Source: Apostichopus japonicus (Eukaryota > Echinodermata > Holothuroidea > Aspidochirotida > Stichopodidae). From it: DNA of 64,000 bases. The notes beneath the pieces are model-generated. The model was not told the origin of the DNA. It saw nothing but the letters and a program-made list of their open reading frames with translations, and did no database searches. Location: the NCBI RefSeq assembly GCF_037975245.1, contig NC_092562.1:25355054-25419053 (forward strand). The letters run 5' to 3'. This document shows positions 51,247 to 64,000 of this stretch, in pieces; positions within the stretch are counted from its first letter, which is position 1, and every line of letters begins with the position of its first letter. The position numbers were made by a program, and so were the translations under genes.

Positions 51247-51282
<36 letters not shown>

Positions 51283-51475
51283 CATTATTATTATTATTAT
51301 TATGATTATTATTGTTATTATAATTATTATTATTGTTGTGGTTATTATTAATATTATTATTATTGTAATTGTTGTTGTTGTTATTATTATTATTGTAATT
51401 GTTGTTGTTGTTGTTATTAATATTATTATTATTATTTTATTATTATGAACAATTATGATGATTATTATTATTATG
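51227..51475. repeat. Compound (ATT)n tract
   Basis: About 250 bp of ATT, GTT and TTA triplets with interruptions. In unit 4 most of it and the DNA to the right are missing. Confidence 0.9.
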
Positions 51476-52518
51476 ATATTTGATTAATATTTGGTCAAGA
51501 TGAATGTCTCTTGTACGCTTCCTTGTATCTTACCCACATCATCACAACCGATCACACATATTTTACAGTACAGTTAATGTGGATGAAGCCTCGTCTGATA
51601 TACTAGGTACGGTACTATTCCCCAAGTTAGCGCAGTTCTTGGTGATTTGATAGTTTGTTTTATTCCCACCTTCGGGATTTTCCTCAATTGATGATTAAAT
51701 TACTGTGATTAAAATTGGGATGATTCACGGAAATAATACAACAACAAACAGAGCAGTAACGCAGCAGAACTCAGCTAAGCTACTATTTGAGAAGTTTGGT
51801 TTGATTGTCAATAAATTTCTGAGCAGTTAATTCATTCGTTTGTTCGAAAACTCTAAGACATGCGCGGGACATCGGTATCATTTCATTTCCTCTCATCTCC
51901 CGTTTTCTTTGCATTATGCTCCTTCTTAGTAGACAGAGTTTGGTACAATATTAGAAAGTTGTAAGCATTATAGTTTTCAAAACTAAAACATAAAGGTAAA
52001 TTAGTGTGTTATCTTTATTGAAATAAACAATGATAAAAGTTTGAGGTAAATATGAAGAGTCAAAAGGCTGTGTTCTTGAATACTTAAAATGCAGAGCTGT
52101 CGTTGTAGTATCTTTAAACCAGAATGCAAACTGTATTGATGTTTGATAGATGACTTCTTTGTAACAGGATATTGCTGACAATTTATCCGTATAAGATATC
52201 TTGCAAAAGGTTTGTTTATAATTCTGCAGATACTGTTCACCCTTGATGAGTTTTGAGCTCACAAAAGTTAGTATGTTTATACTCTTATACTCAAACTGAT
52301 ACCTGATCATGGAAGTAGTATACTTGTTCATGTTACAATTCTCACCCCCCCCCTTCCCTCTCCCCTCTCACTCTCTTTCACTCTTCTAGCTATTCCTCAC
52401 CCTCATTCTTTTCTAAAGTTTGATTCTTTTATAAGTATATGGCCAAAAAGAGGTCAACTGTATGGAACTGATTTTGTATTCGTTTAACTACATCAATCTT
52501 ATGTATGTTAAATGAAGA
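51476..52518. other. Right end of unit 3, gene-free
   Basis: Contains TCCCACCTTCGGGA near 51665 and a C-run near 52345. The minus frame at 51951-52331 has a near-identical twin in unit 4 but only loosely similar, mutated relatives in units 1 and 2. Confidence 0.55.
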
Positions 52519-53100
52519 CCCACCTTGATTTCGGTTCTGATTTGAGAGGTGGCAAACTCTATACAAACAGTCTATTTAAACCACCCGAGTGTTCTCTTTC
52601 AGGGAAAGTACTTATACAAAGAAAAACAGGAGATTATGTTAACATTTAACATTTCTATATGTTATGCTTAATGTGGCTTGGATGTCAGAGTACACGAATG
52701 GAAGTATACGAGGTGCAATAATTGGGTCAATTGAGACAAATATAGACCACTCCACGCCTCTCAGGAGCAGCGTACGAAACTTTTCTACAACTGCGTGAAG
52801 AGGTCTGTTTACAAGTGAAGAAAACGTCAGGCCGTCATAACGAAAATATTCATTGTCATGATTCGCAAACATTGAAGGGGGTGCGAATTGGCAACTTATC
52901 GCCTATCCAGTGATGGGTATGGTTAAGCTAGTGAGAAGGACATATAGAGACCATATTATACGTTGAAGAGTTAGTGTTTAAGTCAATGCATGTATTATCC
53001 GGATTATGCTACCTGAGACCGACATGGTATTGATCGTTTGAGATGGACGGGGTGGGGGTCTTAAAGGGGGGAGGGAAGGGCGTATCACACCTGTCCTTGG
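52519..53100. repeat. Boundary repeat R, unit 4
   Basis: R with the CAGGAGCAGCGTACG segment, which units 2 and 3 lack; unit 5 and the transposon copy have it in similar form. Confidence 0.8.
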
Positions 53101-55562
53101 TTTCTTCCCTATGGCTGCATGTGCATTACGACCGCACTATCGTAGCTTACGGTGTCTCTTTTAAGTATTGTTAAGTGTTCTCCCCCAGTATTTTTTTCCT
53201 TCTCTTTATCGACCGTTGCCATCGTTATTTATTATCGCATCCAATTTACAATTGCCAGATTTTGCTGATTAATTTAACCGAGTCTTTCCGGGTAGGGTAG
53301 TAGAGGTGCTTCTTCCGGTAGTCTCTCTTACCATGCTAACATCTGCTTAATGTAGTCGTCCACATATCGGAAATACTTTTCAATCATCAAAGTGAAGTTC
53401 ATACGGCATTTTGTACTATGGTACTACTATGTTTTTATTGTGCAATAAACTTGATAAGAAAAGTTATAATGATAAAAATGATTATATCTATTAAAAATGA
53501 CATTACGACAAATTAAATGAAAATGAAATATATCAAACTGCAGAACCATCTATGCTAATGGACATAATTTTGACTTGTAAGGATTTAACAGTATAGAATT
53601 TTTAATCCAAAATGTTTCAATATCCAGAAAGAACAGTACTGTTATGTGAAATATATATACATAGATTTATAAGTAAAAGGAAACTGTCTTTTACCAGTTG
53701 TGAGCTAGCAAATCATTTCTGACACCAACCATCCCTTGAATAATTGTAATTAATGAACGAGAGTTACATAATACATTGCTAATACACTTTGAAATATTTT
53801 CACAACCCAATGCCAGCAAAAGCCATCTAGTATAAATCAGAGAGAAAATGGTCAACTTTGAGACCATTTGAGATAACCTGTTCTCCTCGTTTTGTTCTGC
53901 CTGAGTGTGATTTAAGCAAGACTATCAACTCTCTGAAGCAGAGTTCATTCCTTGGAAGACTTATATCTTATATAGAGCCCCCTCACAAAACTAAGTAAAC
54001 AGTATTGACCAAACTATGTTCACCAAACGAAAATCATAGTATTGAATTCACACATTAATTGTAGCTCTAATTTCGGAGTTATCGTGTTAAGGTTATAAGG
54101 TTTTCAGAATTTGACACCTGTTGAACTCATTTGATCTTGCACTCACCAAGCTGGACTACTTTCAACAAAGATGTGCTTTTTTGAGTTATCGTGTTTACAA
54201 GATTTTCAAACTTTGACTTGAACGTTGACCGCAAATGACCATTGAACTTCACAGAGAACAATAAGTTTCTTGTACTCAATAAGACGGAACCACATACCAA
54301 GTATGAAGTTAAGCCAACGATAACTCTTAAACGGTGTTTACAAGCAAATGTCACATACATACACACACACCCGCACAAACGCCGTCACCATCACTTAGAG
54401 ATTCCTTCTGCTTCCGGCAAAGAATTAAAAAAATGTTATCACAATTACATTAAATAATCTGTTCCGACCGATCAAAAAATCTGTTCATACATAGTAATAA
54501 TAATAATACGTTTTTAAAGAATCAATAATCAACTCAAATCAACTCTATAACATCAATGATATTGTAGCTCGATGAATGTTTATGAAGTGACTTATTTGTA
54601 CAAACTATCACGTGTCAAACACCAGCTGTCTACTGTTTTGCTGCTTCATGTAAGCAGTTTCACCTTTCGCTCGCTTAAAGTAGGCTACTAACTACTACAC
54701 CGCGACCTTCTATCTCCCCAGTCCAGTCCAGCAAAGCTTTGGTTTCTTCATTAGCGGTTTTATTTTAGTGAAATTGTTTCTTTTTCTTCTTTTTCCTTTT
54801 ATAGCTATTATTTTTTTGGGGGGAAATTTTTTTTAAGCTAGAAAATCCTACAATATTTACAAAAAACTAAATCTTTCTGGTAGACCAAAATTTCAAGCTT
54901 TTTGGAGATTTTATTCGAGAATCTGTTGCTTGTCAAAACACTTAATTTCTTCCTTCAGATTATGGACGCTTGTCAGTTACTTCCATAGTAAATACTTCCT
55001 TTGGAGAGGAAGCATATTTAGAGATTTTGGTGAGGCTTCCCTTTGAAAGACAATGACACTGACCCCAGTTCAAACTTTTAAAAGCACCAAATAGTGCAAG
55101 TTGGGACAATATATATCCATTATGACATAATATTATATTTAATTGACATCAAGTCTTTGCACAGTTCGACCCCTGGGCTCACTTATCTACAGGCAATGCT
55201 TTTGGTACACTTTCGCAAATTATGACCCTATTTGACCTCAACCAGACAAGCAAAGCTAAGTGTCGGTCACAGAGAGATACTGCAACTGCTGAGAGAAATA
55301 ATTATTAACTGTAATTAATTTCATGTTTTCTCATGTAACATGCTCAAAATGAGCTCTGAACTATTGTCACACACTACCGTAATGTGTCACTTCCAAGACT
55401 GAATTGCTTAAATAAAGATTGCTGAAAATCTGAATAACACTCTACGCAGGTTTGAAGCATTCTTCCTTTGGCTGCTAAAAGCTTCATATGACCTTTGGCC
55501 TTATATTACAGTGCCCTTGCTTTTACGCCACTATCAACGGAGTATTGTTACAGACTTTCATG
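53101..55562. other. Unit 4 flank downstream of TRIM-D, gene-free
   Basis: Type 1 flank, like unit 1. About 375 bp present in the other units are missing at 53576, where TTTTGACTT joins GTAAGGATTTAACAG. No gene seen. Confidence 0.6.
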
Positions 55563-55571
55563 TATGTATAG

Positions 55572-55606
<35 letters not shown>

Positions 55607-55720
55607 ATTGAAATCGTAATGAGTTGAAAAATCCAGCCTCCACCGGGATTGTAACCCGAGAAAACGTATATATATATTTATATATATCTATCAATATGTG
55701 TGTGTGTGTGTGTGTGTGTA
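55563..55720. repeat. Split (TA)n/(TG)n microsatellite with embedded non-repeat
   Basis: TA runs at 55568-55605 and 55668-55688 and a TG run at 55698-55720. Between the TA runs lie ~63 bp absent from the other units, containing (minus strand) GGGTTACAATCCCGG, which resembles a tRNA-type B box. Confidence 0.75.
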
Positions 55721-55826
55721 TAAATTTATGCATTACGTTATTGAAAGTTAATTGAGTGGTGCAACCCTGATGATGTCATCATCTCTAATTAAGTCCTTTC
55801 ATTATCCTTACAATTATTTTCGGTAA

Positions 55827-58015
55827 TCACTCCTCCGCTATCAGCCTAAAGCTGTAGAGTTTTGCAGAATCTTTTGAAGCAACTACGAGGCGTTCTGTGC
55901 CATCAACGTCGAATGTGGTCAGAGAGACATTCGTAAAATTTGTCAGTGGTAGTATAGATAGTAGCTGTCGGCCATCTTTGCTATACTGTGCCAGGCAAGT
56001 TTCAGTAGTATTTGACCATAACATATAAATGAAGTCTTTTTTGTCTATACACACACCTAACGCAGTATTTGCAATAAGATCTGGTTTGGCCAATTCGAAT
56101 CCGAATTCGAATACGATTTTATTTTTCTGTCCCTCCATGGTGATTGCATGGGCGCCTTTTCCATGACATACCAGAAGAAAACCACCATGTACTGCGATAT
56201 CGTTCACGACACCGAATACGCCACCTGTTACTTTCACGGTGTGACTGTAGTTTAGCTGATGATCAAATATTAAGAAAACGTTACTGTATTCCAAACAAAC
56301 AATGATTCGATTTTTGTCAGGATCATAAGCTACACACAACATACGCTTCCCGGTTGTTACAACGTTATCGATGTACTTCCTGCTGTATGAACCATTACGA
56401 ACATCGTATATACCGATTTCATTGGGTGCACAAACCGTCACGACTTGATGCTCGGATAAGTAACTGCAATAACGATTGGTGTAGTTGATTTTGTATCTTC
56501 TTGACATCTGGTCCTGCTTTTGTATTTTTCCTTTCCTGTTGATGACGGTGATATGTGAATAATTAACTGGTGCAGTACCAGATATGACCATATTTCCATC
56601 ACTGGTTTGTGTGATGCTATCAATCAGATACTGACCTATAACTGATTTATCATTATGAGCAGCAGCTTGCTTAGCAGCAAATTCTTCAAAATCGATTAAA
56701 ACCTCTTGATCGACAATAACCTTTACCTTCCCCCAAACCATTTTCGTTACATCCAAAGTAAAATCAGATAATAATTCTAACTGTGGAAATTCTTGTTCCA
56801 TTTCTTTTACTAGGGCTTCACTGGCTGTCCTGATGTAAGGGATGCACTGAGAATCCGACCAATCGTCTTTAGAAGCAAGAATGGATGCAGTTGTCGCTGT
56901 AAAGTTCTCGTACCTTTCAATAATCTGTTCACAATAATCCAAGATATCTTGAAGTTCATTTTCCTTCTGCCTTGTTAGTAGTTCTTTTTCTGCCGACAGT
57001 TCCTTTAAATTTCCATCAAAATTCTCCAGTGTTATTTTGCAGTTAGCTTCGATTTTATCGTGTTCTGCTTGCACTTCTTGAGATTCTTGGTCATATTTCT
57101 GATCCAAGTTTGTCAACTCGTTTTCAAATTTGACCCTTAGTTGACATTTCTCCTGTTCTCTTCTGTTTTCTATGTCTTCTACCTGTGTCTCTTTCTCAGT
57201 ATCATTTTCGTTCATTTTGTCTTTCATCTTGTTAACATGCTGTTCGTATTGAATTTGCAACTTTTCGGATTTATCTTTTACATTTTTTCTTAGCTTCTGC
57301 GTAGCAGATTTAACCTTAGTTGGTAACTCGTACAACTTTTTTCATTTTTGGTAATGTCCAATAGCTTTGCCTCCAGTAATTCTCTTTCACTCTTCGCTAA
57401 CTCACCTACATCAAGCAGGTCGTGACCTTTGTGCATACCAGTGACACAGGTCACGCAAATCGGCAACCCTCCACATGTACTACAACATAACTGTGCCCTT
57501 TCTGTCTCGTGATCAGCACACATGGTATCTACCGTAAATGGTGATATTGTTTCCGAAGTCAAGTTCTTTTCTTTGATGGTTTCCAAGTTCAGAGTGTGTG
57601 GTTGGTGATCTTGAAACATTCCGAAAGTTAGGTGAATCTGAAAACATTCTTGACATAAAAATTTGTCACACTTAAAGCAGTATGTTGGTGTTGTTGATTC
57701 CTTACAACAGCTAACACATAACTGCTTTTGATCTTTCTTTACGAATGAGTCTTGTAATTTGTTCAACAACAGCCTACTCGTCATATGAAGATCAGTCTTG
57801 AATCCATCCACTCCGTTTTCGGGAATTTCACAATCCTGTTTGCATACTGAACATTTAAACATCCCTTCGCTTGCTGATTGAATGACTGATGTCAAGCAAT
57901 CCCTACAATATCGATGAAGACACGGTAACAGTTTTGGATCTTTAAGTTGATCCGAGCAAACAGGGCACTGGCAAACAGTCTCTGTCATGTCCTTGGAAGG
58001 TGTGGAGGATGCCAT
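55827..58015 (-). pseudogene. TRIM-D: TRIM E3 ligase copy with frameshift
   Basis: The domain order is the same as TRIM-A and TRIM-C. The frame breaks after KNEK at about codon 225: the T run at 57337-57342 has six T where A, B and C have seven, so the upstream frame ends at 57290. The rest stays open in the other frame from 57335 to the usual stop at 55827. The coiled coil is the most diverged part (NKMKDKMNENDTEKETQVED replaces NEIKDKLNNTERERMLKDV). All RING and B-box zinc ligands are kept. Because the lesion is one base in a homopolymer, a sequencing error or a polymorphism is possible; if so, this is a third working gene. Confidence 0.85.
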
Positions 58016-58111
58016 TGTTTCCGATGGATGATGGCTTTTTCTAGAAAATGAGCAGAAAAGGTACATGATGTAATTAGCAATTATTTACAAATAGCAAACG
58101 CGTAATGGCGG

Positions 58112-58119
58112 CTATATAG
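58112..58119 (-). promoter_or_regulatory. Conserved TATA-like box of TRIM-D
   Basis: CTATATAG, 97 nt before the start codon. Confidence 0.45.
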
Positions 58120-61100
58120 TTAGAAAACATATATACTCGAATAAAACCCTTGAAAAGAAACAATGACTACATTACTTTACAAATAAAACAAAGAAAAGCA
58201 AAAAGAAAGATATATACTACAATATTTTTCGTAAGTCGATAGTATGAAATGTGAATCATAAATATCAGGCAGGCAGGTACCAGTTGAAGAAATCATTAAG
58301 GGCATGTGGTTGACTGAACAACATGATATTGAATACAGCACCGTTTTTCCATGTCCTTTTCTTTCTTGTCCTGACATTGCAACTGCAAAGTTTCCGTAAC
58401 ATCCCAAGTGACATATAACGTTTGCAAAACGTTAGTTTAAACAAGTGACATAGACAATAGGACTATATACCGTGCTGCTTATACCAAAACTCATTATAAT
58501 GTCACGTTATTATAATGTAATAGCGATGTTATTATCAACGTTTCTACGTTACTTTGTAACAACTAATGTTTATAACATTGTGCAAATATTTTCGCTGTAT
58601 CACGTAAAGTAAATTAGTCGATAACTTTCTCATAAAGTCACTCTTTATATGGGTAAAATTGATTGTGACGTCCCTATATTCTTTGTTCAAGATAATTCCT
58701 CTTTATGAGATGATCTTTCCCTATTGTGTCATGTGTTCCGTCGGAGTCTGTTGCTTGCTTTAATTGTACGTGCCCTAGCCTAACCTTATAACTCTGATAG
58801 GTTGACAAATGAAATTAAACAAATTTTCCGTCACATTTCAAATATGATTATGTTTCAAATCTGCTGTAGTTTCCGAAATCGTATCAGGCAGTTTGACGGA
58901 ATTTTGATAATCAGATAGTGAGGACTGTGTAACTATAGAAAGATCTTAGAAGTTATATGTTATCACCATATGTTGGACAGAAAAAGTGAACAGTGTGATT
59001 GTTTCCAGCGATGATGAGATTTAGAGTTGAGATGGAAAGCAGAACAGATTTAGACAACGAAATTACCAGGTTATTTGAGATCTAAATATTTTCAATTATG
59101 CATCTTCTTTTTGCAATATATTTGACCCAAAAGGGAAGTCAAACAAGAAACATATAAGATTAATGAAACGGTTCAGTCTTCAAGACCAAAGTTTGGAAAA
59201 AATAAAATAAAATATCGAATCATATTAACACATTCTGTCAAAGAGCTCAAATAATTTGCATAATGATAAGTGATGATGAGTCTAACAGTACTGTTAATGT
59301 TATTACTAAAATCGTTTGATCCAATTACACCAGGCGTTTCAGTTTGAAGGCTTAATACTAAAAACCTGGGCCACTACACCATATACAGGGGCACACAAAT
59401 TTACGCGATACAGGATTTAATTTTTAAGGTCAACTTTATTGGCCAAAATTATGCTACTTCATAAAATGGTCACGTGTTCTCAAACTTCAAACATTCCTCT
59501 TTTACTTCCATCCTCCTTTAGTTGAATCAGTTGTTTTTAACTGTCCTTAATGTCTTGGAATAATGTGGTAGTTCAGAGGTTCCAGAAAATAATAATTTCA
59601 ATATGTCATCAACTTTTAGCATGCTAAATGTTTGGAACCTACACCGAATACCTTTAAAGTTGGCTTCATACAAAGTGACATGGTGGTTCACTTGTACGTG
59701 ACAGAGAAGTAATGAAAAGGTAGGTATGCTGACATTGTAAAAACTTGTTGGACCGTTTAATATAAATTAACACCTCCAATCAACACCTTCATTTCACGCA
59801 TGCGCACACATTATATTTTGGAAAAGAATAGTCAGTACTTCCAAACATGTATATTTCTAGACCCATTTGTTAGTAATTATTAAAATGTAAAACTTTTTAA
59901 GCAATGCTGATATCCGGTTCGAGCTAGAGCGATACAGCTGGAGTAGACGTGCTATTGTTTAATGTTGCAGTTTTACTTCACATATACTTCACAAAACGCC
60001 CATGAAGCCACTAACATACAAACATACGAACTTAGTTATGTATATTACACTATACAAGTACATACGAAACTGACAGTATATACGTACGGTATGTTACACG
60101 TAAAGGAAGTTTCCACGCCCTCTGCTGTACCTTCAGTTAACTTCTTGATATAACCGTATAGAGTCTCTTCACGTTCAAGTAATGATTCTTGGAGAGGAAA
60201 GCCTTTTCCTAGAGTACTATGAGAATCGTAAAAATGCTTTCCGAACATTTACTATTTAATCTCTCTCTCATGTACATATGTCTGCAGAAGATGTTATTAA
60301 GTGTGTGTTGTAATGGAACCCAGTGTTCCCTTCCAGTACACAATTAGGCTCATACGTGGCATAATACGCTGAACTTTGACACGACAGGAAGGGGATCTAT
60401 TCTTGGCATAATATTACTAATGGTTTACGTTTGTGATCTTATCCGTATAGTCACAATTGCTCACCAATAATAAACACTCGGCAGAATTGTACAATTTCCG
60501 TTTTGTTTTTAAAACTCTTGAGACTATATTTACGGAAGCCTCCAAGGTACATCGTATTGACGACAGACATACAATGCACCATGCACCACGTCAAAAATTT
60601 GAAAATAATCTTTCTGACGAGATGCATTGTCTGTAAAACGGTAATAATCTGAATATTACGCTGGTGCACACTTGCTACTCACTTAAACAAAACGTTTAAC
60701 TTCTCAAAATTACCATTTTGCTGAGTTATATCAAGTCTTCAAAATGAAAGAATCTGAAAATTTCGCAAAATTCAGATTATTATTATTATTATTATTATGA
60801 TTATTATCATTATTGTACAGTTAATGTGGATGAAGCCTCGTCTGATATACTAGGTACGGTACTATTCCCCAAGTTAGCGCAGTTCTTGGTGATTTGATAG
60901 TTTGTTTTATTCCCACCTTCGGGATTTTCCTCAATTGATGATTAAATTACTGTGATTAAAATTGGGATGATTCACGGAAATAATACAACAACAAACAGAG
61001 CAGTAACGCAGCAGAACTCAGCTAAGCTACTATTTGAGAAGTTTGGTTTGATTGTCAATAAATTTCTGAGCAGTTAATCCATTCGTTTGTTCGAAAACTC

Positions 61101-61767
61101 TAAGACATGCGCGGGACATCGGTATCATTTCATTTCCTCTCATCTCCCGTTTTCTTTGCATTATGCTCCTTCTTAGTAGACATAGTTTGGTACAATATTA
61201 GAAAGTTGTAAGCATAATAGTTTTCAAAACTAAAACATAAAGGTAAATTAGTGTGTTATCTTTATTGAAATAAACAATGATAAAAGTTTGAGGTAAATAT
61301 GAAGAGTCAAAAGGCTGTGTTCTTGAATACTTAAAATGCAGAGCTGTCGTTGTAGTATCTTTAAACCAGAATGCAAACTGTATTGATGTTTGATAGATGA
61401 CTTCTTTGTAACAGGATATTGCTGACAATTTATCCGTATAAGATATCTTGCAAAAGGTTTGTTTATAATTCTGCAGATACTGTTCACCCTTGATGAGTTT
61501 TGAGCTCACAAAAGTTAGTATATTTATACTATTATACTCAAACTGATACCTGATCATGGAAGTAGTATACTTGTTCATGTTACAATTCTCACCCCCCCCC
61601 CTTCCCTCTCCCCTCTCACTCTCTTTCACTCTTCTAGCTATTCCTCACCCTTATTCTTTTCTAAAGATTGACTCATTTATAAGTATATGCCCAAAAAAAA
61701 GTTCAACTGTATGGAACTGATTTTGTATTCGTTTAACTACATCAATCTTATGTATGTTAAGTGTAGA
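58120..61767. other. TRIM-D upstream flank and right end of unit 4, gene-free
   Basis: Nearly identical to 48554-52518 but shorter. About 320 bp around the ATT tract are missing at about 60800-60815, where a short ATT run joins GTACAGTTAATG directly. No insertions of mobile elements are seen. Confidence 0.6.
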
Positions 61768-62566
61768 CCCACCTTGATTTCGGTTCTGATTTGAGAGGTG
61801 GCAAACTCTATACATACAGTCTATTTAAACCACCCGAGTGTTCTCTTTCAGGGAAAGTACTTATACAAAGAAAAACAGGAGATTATGTTAACATTTAACA
61901 TTTCTATATGTTATGCTTATTGTGTCAGAGTACACGAATGGAAGTACACGAGGTGCAATAATTGGGTCAATTGAGACAATTATAGAACACTCCACGCCTC
62001 CCAGGGGCAGCGTACGAAACTTTTTTACAACTGCGTGAAGAGGTCTGTTTACAAGTGAAGAAAACGTCAGGCCGTCATAACGAAAATATTCATTGTCATG
62101 ATTCGCAAACATTGAAGGGGTGCGAATTGGCAACTTATCGGCTATCCAGTGAGGGGTAGGGTTAAGCTAGTGAGAAGGACGTATAGAGACCAAATTATAC
62201 GTTGAAGAGTTAGTGTTTAAGTCAATGCATGTATTATCCGGATTATGCTACCTGAGACCGACATGGTATTGATCGTTTGAGATGGACGGGGTGGGGGTCT
62301 TAAAGGGGGGAGGAGAGGGCGTATCATACCTGTCCTTGGTTGCTTCCCTATGGCTGCATGTGCATTATTAAGCTAGTGAGAAGGACGTATAGAGACCATA
62401 TTATACGTTGAAGATTTAGTGTTTAAGTCAATGCATGTATTATCCGCAGTATGCTACCTGAGACCGACATGGTATTGATCGTTTGAGATGGACGGGGTGG
62501 GGTCTTAAAGGGGGAGGGGAGGGCGTATCACACCTTGGTTGCTTCCCTATGGCTGCATGTGCATAA
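61768..62566. repeat. Boundary repeat R, unit 5, with internal tandem duplication
   Basis: R followed by a direct duplication of about 206 bp: 62162-62367 and 62368-62566 both run from TTAAGCTAGTGAGAAGGACG to GGCTGCATGTGCAT. The two halves differ at a few sites. Confidence 0.85.
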
Positions 62567-64000
62567 CGACCGCACTATCGTAGCTTACGGTGTCTCTTTT
62601 AAGTATTGTAAAGTGTTCTCCCCCAGTATTTTTTCCTTCTCTTTATCGACCGTTGCCATCGCTATTTATTATCGCATCCAATTTACAATTGCCAGATTTT
62701 GCTGATTAATTTAACCGAGTCTTTTCGGGTAGGGTAGTGAGAGGTGCTCCTTCCGGTAGTCTCTCTTACCATGCTAACATCTGCTTAATGTAGTCGTCCA
62801 CAGATCGGAAATACTTTTCAATCATCAAAGTAAAGTTCATACGGCATTTTGTACTATGGCACTACTATGTTTTTATTGTGCAATAAACTTGATAAGAAAA
62901 GTTATAACGATAAAAATGATGATATCTATTAAAGATGACATTACGACAAATTAAATGAAAATAAAAGATAGAAAACCGCAGAACCATCTATGCTAATGGA
63001 CATACTTTTGACTTCAGGGGAAAAAATCGACTATGTTTGAGACAGAATATATGAGGTTAAATAACTGTTATGACAGCATAAATTCATCTTTTATGACAGA
63101 TTAAATCAATTTTTACGACATACTGTGTTACAACAAAATTATTGAACAATTTGTTTCGTGAGAAGCAGTAATCTGTTATGACAAAATGAAACCAGATAGC
63201 CAGTTAGCTTTGTAATTCCTTGCCATACGCTTTGCTCAAATTTCCACATCACTATCAGACTAATATAGAGCAAGTGAGATAAATTTGTCCAAGAATTAAG
63301 TGAGAACCAGAAAAGATCAGAGATTTCCAGCCATGATATGTATCACTCACTTGTGGGCATCGACCAATTAATTCACTGGTAAGGATTTAACAGTATAGAA
63401 TTTTTAATCCAAAATGTTTCAATATCCAGAAAGAACAGTATTGTTTTGTGTAATATATACATAGATTTATAAGTAAAAGGAAACTGTCTTTTACCAGTTG
63501 TGTGCTAGCAAATCATCTCTGACACCAACCATCCCTTGAATAATTGTTATTAATGAACGAGAGTTATATAATACATTCTTTATACAATGTGAAATATTTT
63601 CACAACCCTATGTCATAGCAAAATTTTGACACCTGTTGACCTCTTTTGATCTTGCAATCACCAAGCTGGACTACGTATGAGGTTCAACAAAGATGTGCTT
63701 TTTGAGTTATCGTGTTTACAAAATTTTCAGACTTTGACTTGAACGTTGACCGCAAATGACCATTGAACTTCACAGAAAACATTACGTTTCTTGTACTCAA
63801 TAAGAACCACATACCAAGTATCAAGTTAAGCCAACGCGAACTCTTAAAACGGTGTTTACAAGCAAGTGTCACATATATACACACACACCCACACAAACGC
63901 CGTCACCATCACTTATATTCCTTTTGCTTCCGGCAAAGAATTAAAAAAATGTTATCACAATTACCTGAAATATTCTGTTCCGACCGTTAAATGATCTGTC
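62567..64000. other. Unit 5 flank, gene-free, cut by window end
   Basis: Type 2 flank (TATGAGG near 63676). About 300 bp seen in unit 2 (24912-25213) are missing at 63620. Alignment with unit 3 places the window end about 1.3 kb short of the expected stop codon of another TRIM copy. Confidence 0.6.

Noticed and set aside
51951-52331. Minus frame near the end of each unit (also 22616-22918, 41993-42295, 61198-61629)
   Set aside because: Similar frames persist, but many substitutions change residues and ends differ between units. The flank is AT-rich and no domain is recognised.

Overview
The window looks like AT-rich nuclear DNA of a marine invertebrate deuterostome, most likely an echinoderm and possibly a sea cucumber. 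This is inferred from a lineage-expanded TRIM family with intronless coding sequences, a dense mix of Penelope-like, Jockey-type and L1/Tx1-type retroelements, and many (TA)n/(TG)n microsatellites. I see no bacterial operons, rRNA, tRNA or CRISPR array.

The core is a head-to-tail tandem array of a TRIM-type E3 ubiquitin ligase gene, all copies on the minus strand. TRIM-A (9427-11610) and TRIM-C (46264-48447) are intact at 727 codons. TRIM-B (26511-28697) has one in-frame stop, and TRIM-D (55827-58015) has one 1-nt deletion in a T run. Each gene lies in a repeat unit that starts with the same ~470-bp boundary repeat (R). R begins near 4325 (split), 23271, 42638, 52519 and 61768, giving units of about 19.0, 19.4, 9.9 and 9.2 kb plus a fifth partial unit at the right edge. 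The fifth unit stops about 1.3 kb short of where another TRIM gene would end.

Layout: 1-4320 has no recognisable gene but carries scattered GC-rich dispersed repeats. Units 1 and 2 are long because both contain a decayed minus-strand Penelope-like element, a triplicated ~0.6-0.8 kb repeat punctuated by long (TA)n, and a decayed L1/Tx1-type reverse transcriptase. Unit 1 alone also has a 616-bp TTAA-flanked MITE and a 5'-truncated plus-strand Penelope-like element with a Jockey-type retrotransposon nested in it (12-bp target-site duplication). Unit 2 alone has a 4214-bp element with CACTG termini just upstream of TRIM-B. Units 3 and 4 are compact.

Gene and upstream flank group A with B and C with D. 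The downstream flank instead groups A with D and B with C and the fifth unit. The switch falls at the (TA)n(TG)n tract just past each TRIM stop codon. This fits unequal crossing over or gene conversion, with the microsatellite and the R repeat as exchange points. The intact copies are probably innate-immune or ubiquitin-signalling ligases, by family analogy only.
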